From: an uncultured bacterium
GTDB taxonomy: Bacteria > Cyanobacteriota > Vampirovibrionia > Gastranaerophilales > Gastranaerophilaceae
DNA length: 37,301 nt
Reading direction: 5' to 3'
Assembly (NCBI GenBank): GCA_902775025.1
Contig: CACYKP010000027.1
Coordinates: 1-37,301, forward strand
The position numbers were made by a program, and so were the translations under genes. The notes below the pieces were generated by a model. It was not told the DNA's origin, ran no database searches, and saw only the letters and a list, made by a program, of their open reading frames with translations. This document shows, piece by piece, positions 34,250-37,301 of this stretch. Numbering within the stretch: the stretch's first letter is position 1; every line of letters starts with the position of its first letter.

Positions 34250-34262
34250 TTAAAGCTATAAT
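34234..34262 (+). promoter_or_regulatory. uvrB: Promoter of uvrB, predicted leaderless, -35 inside the repeat end
   Basis: TATACA (34234-34239, 4 of 6 matches to the -35 consensus) and TATAAT (34257-34262) are 17 bp apart; the -10 ends 6 nt before the uvrB ATG, with no Shine-Dalgarno sequence. The -35 hexamer lies inside the terminal repeat of element B. No LexA-like box was evident. Confidence 0.55.
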
Positions 34263-34268
34263 ATTGTT

Positions 34269-36254
34269 ATGGAAAGAAAATTCAAGATAGTTTCTAAATA
34301 CAGACCGTCTGGAGATCAGCCCAAAGCAATTGAACAACTTGTTAAGGGTATTGAGCGCGGAGATGATGCACAAACTCTTTTGGGTATTACTGGCTCAGGT
34401 AAAACTTTTACCATAGCTAATGTAATTGAACGTGTCCAAAAACCAACACTCATTATTGCGCATAACAAAACTCTTGCTGCACAATTGTACAACGAATTCA
34501 AAGAACTATTTCCAAATAATGCGGTCGAATACTTTATTTCGTACTATGATTACTATCAGCCGGAAGCTTATATTCCCAGAACGGATACTTATATAGAAAA
34601 ATCTGCAAGCATAAATGATGAAATAGACCGGCTTCGACATAATACCACAAGAAGTTTATATGAAAGAAATGACGTTATAATAGTTGCTTCAGTCAGTTGT
34701 ATCTACGGTTTAGGTTTACCGGAAAGCTATTTTAGAGGAACTATTAAAATCTCAGTAGGTGATGAACTTGAACGAAATGAACTCATTAAACACCTTGTTA
34801 TGACACGTTATACAAGAAATGATGTTGAACTTGAGCGTGCAACCTTTAGAGCAAGAGGGGATATTTTAGAGATAATGCCCGCTTATGAAAAAGTTATCAC
34901 ACGCATCTACTTCTTTGGCGATGAAATCGAAAAAATTGTCAGAATAGACCACTTAACAGGTGAAATTATTGAAACACCTGAGTCGGTTTATATTTACCCC
35001 GCTGTTCACTATATCGCTTATGATGAGAATGAAGATGAAACATTGGATTTAATCCGAGCAGAGTTAAAAAGTCGTGTTGCAGAACTTGAAAGCGAAAATA
35101 AAATTCTTGAATCTCAAAGGCTTCAACAGCGTGTAAAATACGATATGGAGATGATTAAAGAGATGGGGTACTGTTCCGGTATTGAGAATTATTCAAGAAT
35201 AATCGAACGCCGTCCTGTCGGCTCAGCCCCTGCAACTCTGTTAGACTATTTCAGGGGAGATTTTCTTACGGTTATTGATGAATCCCACGTTACACTCCCT
35301 CAACTAAACGGTATGTACCACGGAGATGCTTCTCGTAAACAAGTACTTGTAGATTTTGGGTTCCGTTTGCCTTGTGCAAAAGATAACCGACCGCTAAAAT
35401 GGGACGAATTCTTTGCAAAAGTAGGACAAAAAGTTTATATATCCGCTACACCTTCTGATTTTGAAAAGAATACCTCAACTCAGCTTGTTGAACAAATTAT
35501 TCGTCCGACAGGGCTCGTTGATCCTAAAATATCGGTTAGACCAATCGAAACTCAAATTCCTGATTTAAAACAAGAAATAGCAAAGCGAGCTAAAAAAGAT
35601 GAACGTGTATTAATTACAACTCTTACAAAGCGTATGGCTGAAGATTTGTGTGATTTCTTCCTTCAAGAAGGAATAAGAGTACGTTATCTCCATAGCGGAA
35701 TTAAATCAATTGAGCGTGTAGAAATACTGCGTGATTTGAGATTAGGGGAATTTGATGTTTTGATAGGTGTTAACCTCCTTAGAGAAGGGCTTGATATTCC
35801 TGAAGTTTCACTTGTCGCTATTATGGATGCTGATAAAGAAGGTTTCCTGCGTTCAGATACAAGTCTTATCCAAACGATCGGTCGTGCCGCCCGTAATGCC
35901 TGCGGTGAAGTTATTATGTACGCCGATAAAATAACTGATTCTATGCAAAGGGCCATAGATGAAACAAATCGTCGTCGTGAAATTCAGCTTGAACACAACA
36001 AAAAATACGGTATTATCCCGCAAACAATTAAAAAACCGATTGAAAATAATCTTTTATCACTTGTTGCCAGCTACCGTGATTTTGAAGATATTGTTGCAGA
36101 AGAAATGGTCGATTTGGGAATAGAAAAGAAAGATTTACCTAAACTTATCTCAAAGCTTGAAAAAGATATGCACAAAGCAGCCAAAATACTTGACTTTGAA
36201 CGTGCAGCAGAAATTCGTGATCAGTTGAAAAAATTAAGAGAAATGGTCAATTAA
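34269..36254 (+). CDS. uvrB: Excinuclease ABC subunit B
   Basis: Damage-verifying helicase-like subunit of nucleotide excision repair. Walker A 'GITGSGKT' (39-46), the damage-probing beta-hairpin '[12 protein letters not shown]' (92-103), the Walker B region with '[12 protein letters not shown]', '[10 protein letters not shown]', helicase motif '[12 protein letters not shown]', and a C-terminal UVR domain ('[27 protein letters not shown]') that contacts UvrC. Length 661 is typical. The start has no ribosome site but lies directly after a -10 box. Confidence 0.97.
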   Translation: MERKFKIVSKYRPSGDQPKAIEQLVKGIERGDDAQTLLGITGSGKTFTIANVIERVQKPTLIIAHNKTLAAQLYNEFKELFPNNAVEYFISYYDYYQPEAYIPRTDTYIEKSASINDEIDRLRHNTTRSLYERNDVIIVASVSCIYGLGLPESYFRGTIKISVGDELERNELIKHLVMTRYTRNDVELERATFRARGDILEIMPAYEKVITRIYFFGDEIEKIVRIDHLTGEIIETPESVYIYPAVHYIAYDENEDETLDLIRAELKSRVAELESENKILESQRLQQRVKYDMEMIKEMGYCSGIENYSRIIERRPVGSAPATLLDYFRGDFLTVIDESHVTLPQLNGMYHGDASRKQVLVDFGFRLPCAKDNRPLKWDEFFAKVGQKVYISATPSDFEKNTSTQLVEQIIRPTGLVDPKISVRPIETQIPDLKQEIAKRAKKDERVLITTLTKRMAEDLCDFFLQEGIRVRYLHSGIKSIERVEILRDLRLGEFDVLIGVNLLREGLDIPEVSLVAIMDADKEGFLRSDTSLIQTIGRAARNACGEVIMYADKITDSMQRAIDETNRRREIQLEHNKKYGIIPQTIKKPIENNLLSLVASYRDFEDIVAEEMVDLGIEKKDLPKLISKLEKDMHKAAKILDFERAAEIRDQLKKLREMVN

Positions 36255-36340
36255 ATATAATTTTACTTATTTACAAATGTTATAAATATTTATTTAAAAA
36301 AAATTATTTTTGTGTTTATATCAAATTAAGGAGTGTGTGT

Positions 36341-36823
36341 ATGCGTATAAATTCTATTAGTAACAATGAAAACGTAAAATCTAATTTTAAAGCATTAAAA
36401 CTTGCTGATATTAATTCATGGGACGGAAAACTTATGCAAGAATTTGTGCAAAATATTGAAGTACAGAAATTTGTAAAATATTGGCACGATAAAGGTGTTG
36501 ATGTAGTTGCTTCCGGTCATGGAAAATCCGGTATATCATTAGCGGAAGATTCCTCAAAGCCAAACAGATTTTTTTATGGCATATATTCTCATAACGGCGG
36601 GGTAAAGAATTTTGATGCTTTGGAAGCCATCGCACAAATTACTAAAGAAACAAAAGAAAAAATCGAAAGTATTCCTCTTATTCAAGATGCACAAGATTTT
36701 GTATCTAAATTTAACCGAGCACTAAATATAAACAGTGCTTGGCAAAAAGCAAGCAAAGAAAAAAATGATGCGGATTTTTATCAAGCTTTTATAAATGAAT
36801 TGTCAGGAATATTTGAAAAATAA
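36341..36823 (+). CDS. Small protein with 'N..FKA' N-terminal signature, unknown function
   Basis: A 160-residue soluble protein. The N-terminus 'RINSISNNENVKSNFKAL' resembles a short leader-like signature I associate with many small proteins of Gastranaerophilales; this is from memory, not checked. The middle has 'WHDKGVDVVASGHGKSGISLAEDSSKPNRFFYGIYSHNGG', the end is helical. Family unknown. ATG 36341 has AAGGAG 7 nt upstream; a GTG 6 nt earlier overlaps that spacing and is less likely. Single gene after uvrB, convergent with the dehydrogenase fragment. Confidence 0.7.
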   Translation: MRINSISNNENVKSNFKALKLADINSWDGKLMQEFVQNIEVQKFVKYWHDKGVDVVASGHGKSGISLAEDSSKPNRFFYGIYSHNGGVKNFDALEAIAQITKETKEKIESIPLIQDAQDFVSKFNRALNINSAWQKASKEKNDADFYQAFINELSGIFEK

Positions 36824-36874
36824 GATTATACTTATAGCAGAGCAGGGTGCATTATTTAATGCGCAGGCATTTCT

Positions 36875-37301
36875 CTACATTTTAATTAATATCTTAATCG
36901 TATTTTTTGCTTTGTTTGCTTCAAATGCTTCAATAGCATCATCTATTGAATAAATCTTTGAGATAAAAGGCTTAAAATCGATTCTATTGTTTTCTAATAG
37001 TCTTAGTGCAGGCGGGAATTGTCCACATCTGGATCCTAAAACTGTAATCTCATTAATAACAATCGGCGCAAGGTTGAGTTCTTTTCCTGTCGCAACTGTA
37101 CTTTTTAGAACTAATACCCCTCTCGGTTTAGTTAAAGCCATACTTGTTTCAAATCCGCCGGCTGTTCCTGTTGCTTCAACAACTACATCGTAAATATTTT
37201 CTACCTTTAAATCTTGAAGTAATTGTGTCTTTACTCCCTGATTTTTCGCGATATCCAATTTGTTTTGGTGTTTGCCGACTAATGTTACATCAAGATTTTG
37301 T
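36875..37301 (-). CDS. Zinc-dependent alcohol dehydrogenase, C-terminal part (cut by window edge)
   Basis: The last ~141 codons of a medium-chain dehydrogenase, entering from the right edge in frame ('NLDVTLVGKHQNKLDIAK', end of the Rossmann beta2 region) and ending 'KNTIKILIKM' at 36875. 'YDVVVEATGTAGGFETSMALTKPRGVLVLKST' and 'GSRCGQFPPALRLLENNRID' are typical of the NAD-binding and C-terminal catalytic parts. The N-terminal zinc domain is outside the window. Same family and orientation as the fragment at 1-425; the two pieces would fit one protein with ~38 residues missing between them. Confidence 0.88.
   Translation of the reverse strand, partial: QNLDVTLVGKHQNKLDIAKNQGVKTQLLQDLKVENIYDVVVEATGTAGGFETSMALTKPRGVLVLKSTVATGKELNLAPIVINEITVLGSRCGQFPPALRLLENNRIDFKPFISKIYSIDDAIEAFEANKAKNTIKILIKM

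Noticed and set aside
20178-34260. CRISPR array among the short repeats
   Set aside because: Copies are scattered kilobases apart without regular spacers, and no cas genes are present.
1-37301. Small circular replicon, suggested by in-frame dehydrogenase parts at both ends
   Set aside because: The window carries secA, aspS, uvrB and fatty-acid synthesis genes, has no replication genes, the ends do not overlap, and joining them would leave the dehydrogenase about 38 residues short.

Overview
The window is AT-rich bacterial chromosome, densely coded and full of housekeeping genes (secA, aspS, uvrB, folC, surE, thyX, pdxJ, nifSU, type II fatty-acid synthesis). The best fit is a gut member of the Candidatus Gastranaerophilales (Vampirovibrionia/'Melainabacteria', non-photosynthetic relatives of Cyanobacteria). 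I base this on base composition, the gene mix (MurT-type Mur ligase, three-domain NifU, ThyX, many prepilin-like proteins) and small proteins with an N-terminal '..N..FKA..' signature. This is moderately confident inference, not a database result.

Layout. 1-425: 5' part of a zinc alcohol dehydrogenase, cut by the window edge. 492-4852 (minus): thyX, an orphan amino-acid-type binding protein, surE, folC and a SpoIID-like protein. 4951-5283: a small unknown protein. 5493-8138 (plus): secA. 8052-15215 (minus): five prepilin-like genes behind one good promoter; three share a post-helix 'HGxxxC' module and a C-terminal hydrophobic-Trp tail that resemble the two ends of a glycine-rich adhesin domain, and one is 1038 residues long. 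15411-17186: aspS. 17337-18961: a secreted unknown protein and a convergent MscS channel. 18987-21196: nifU-nifS. 21373-24593: two unknown proteins, then murT-pdxJ. 24719-26246: a small membrane protein and a frameshifted U32 peptidase-family gene. 26453-33722: a fab cluster (fabH, three inserted genes including a GT8 glycosyltransferase, a disrupted fabD, a secreted protein, fabG, acpP, fabF). 34269-36254: uvrB. 36341-36823: a small unknown protein. 36875-37301: 3' part of a zinc alcohol dehydrogenase.

The two most unusual items are the prepilin/adhesin-like locus and a pair of ~0.4-kb, inverted, MITE-like elements (30167-30597 and 33843-34249). The elements have terminal inverted repeats, a conserved core of about 250 bp and a 13-bp hairpin that differs between copies at four base pairs, all compensatory. 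They flank the fabG-acpP-fabF block, and the right copy appears to supply the -35 box of uvrB.

Other themes: at least five genes lack a Shine-Dalgarno sequence and have a -10 hexamer only 6-7 nt before the start codon (predicted leaderless mRNAs). Two normally conserved genes (fabD and the U32 gene) have lost a short conserved segment and the reading frame, which could be real decay or assembly error. Several families of short palindromic intergenic repeats recur. I saw no rRNA, convincing tRNA, CRISPR array or transposase.
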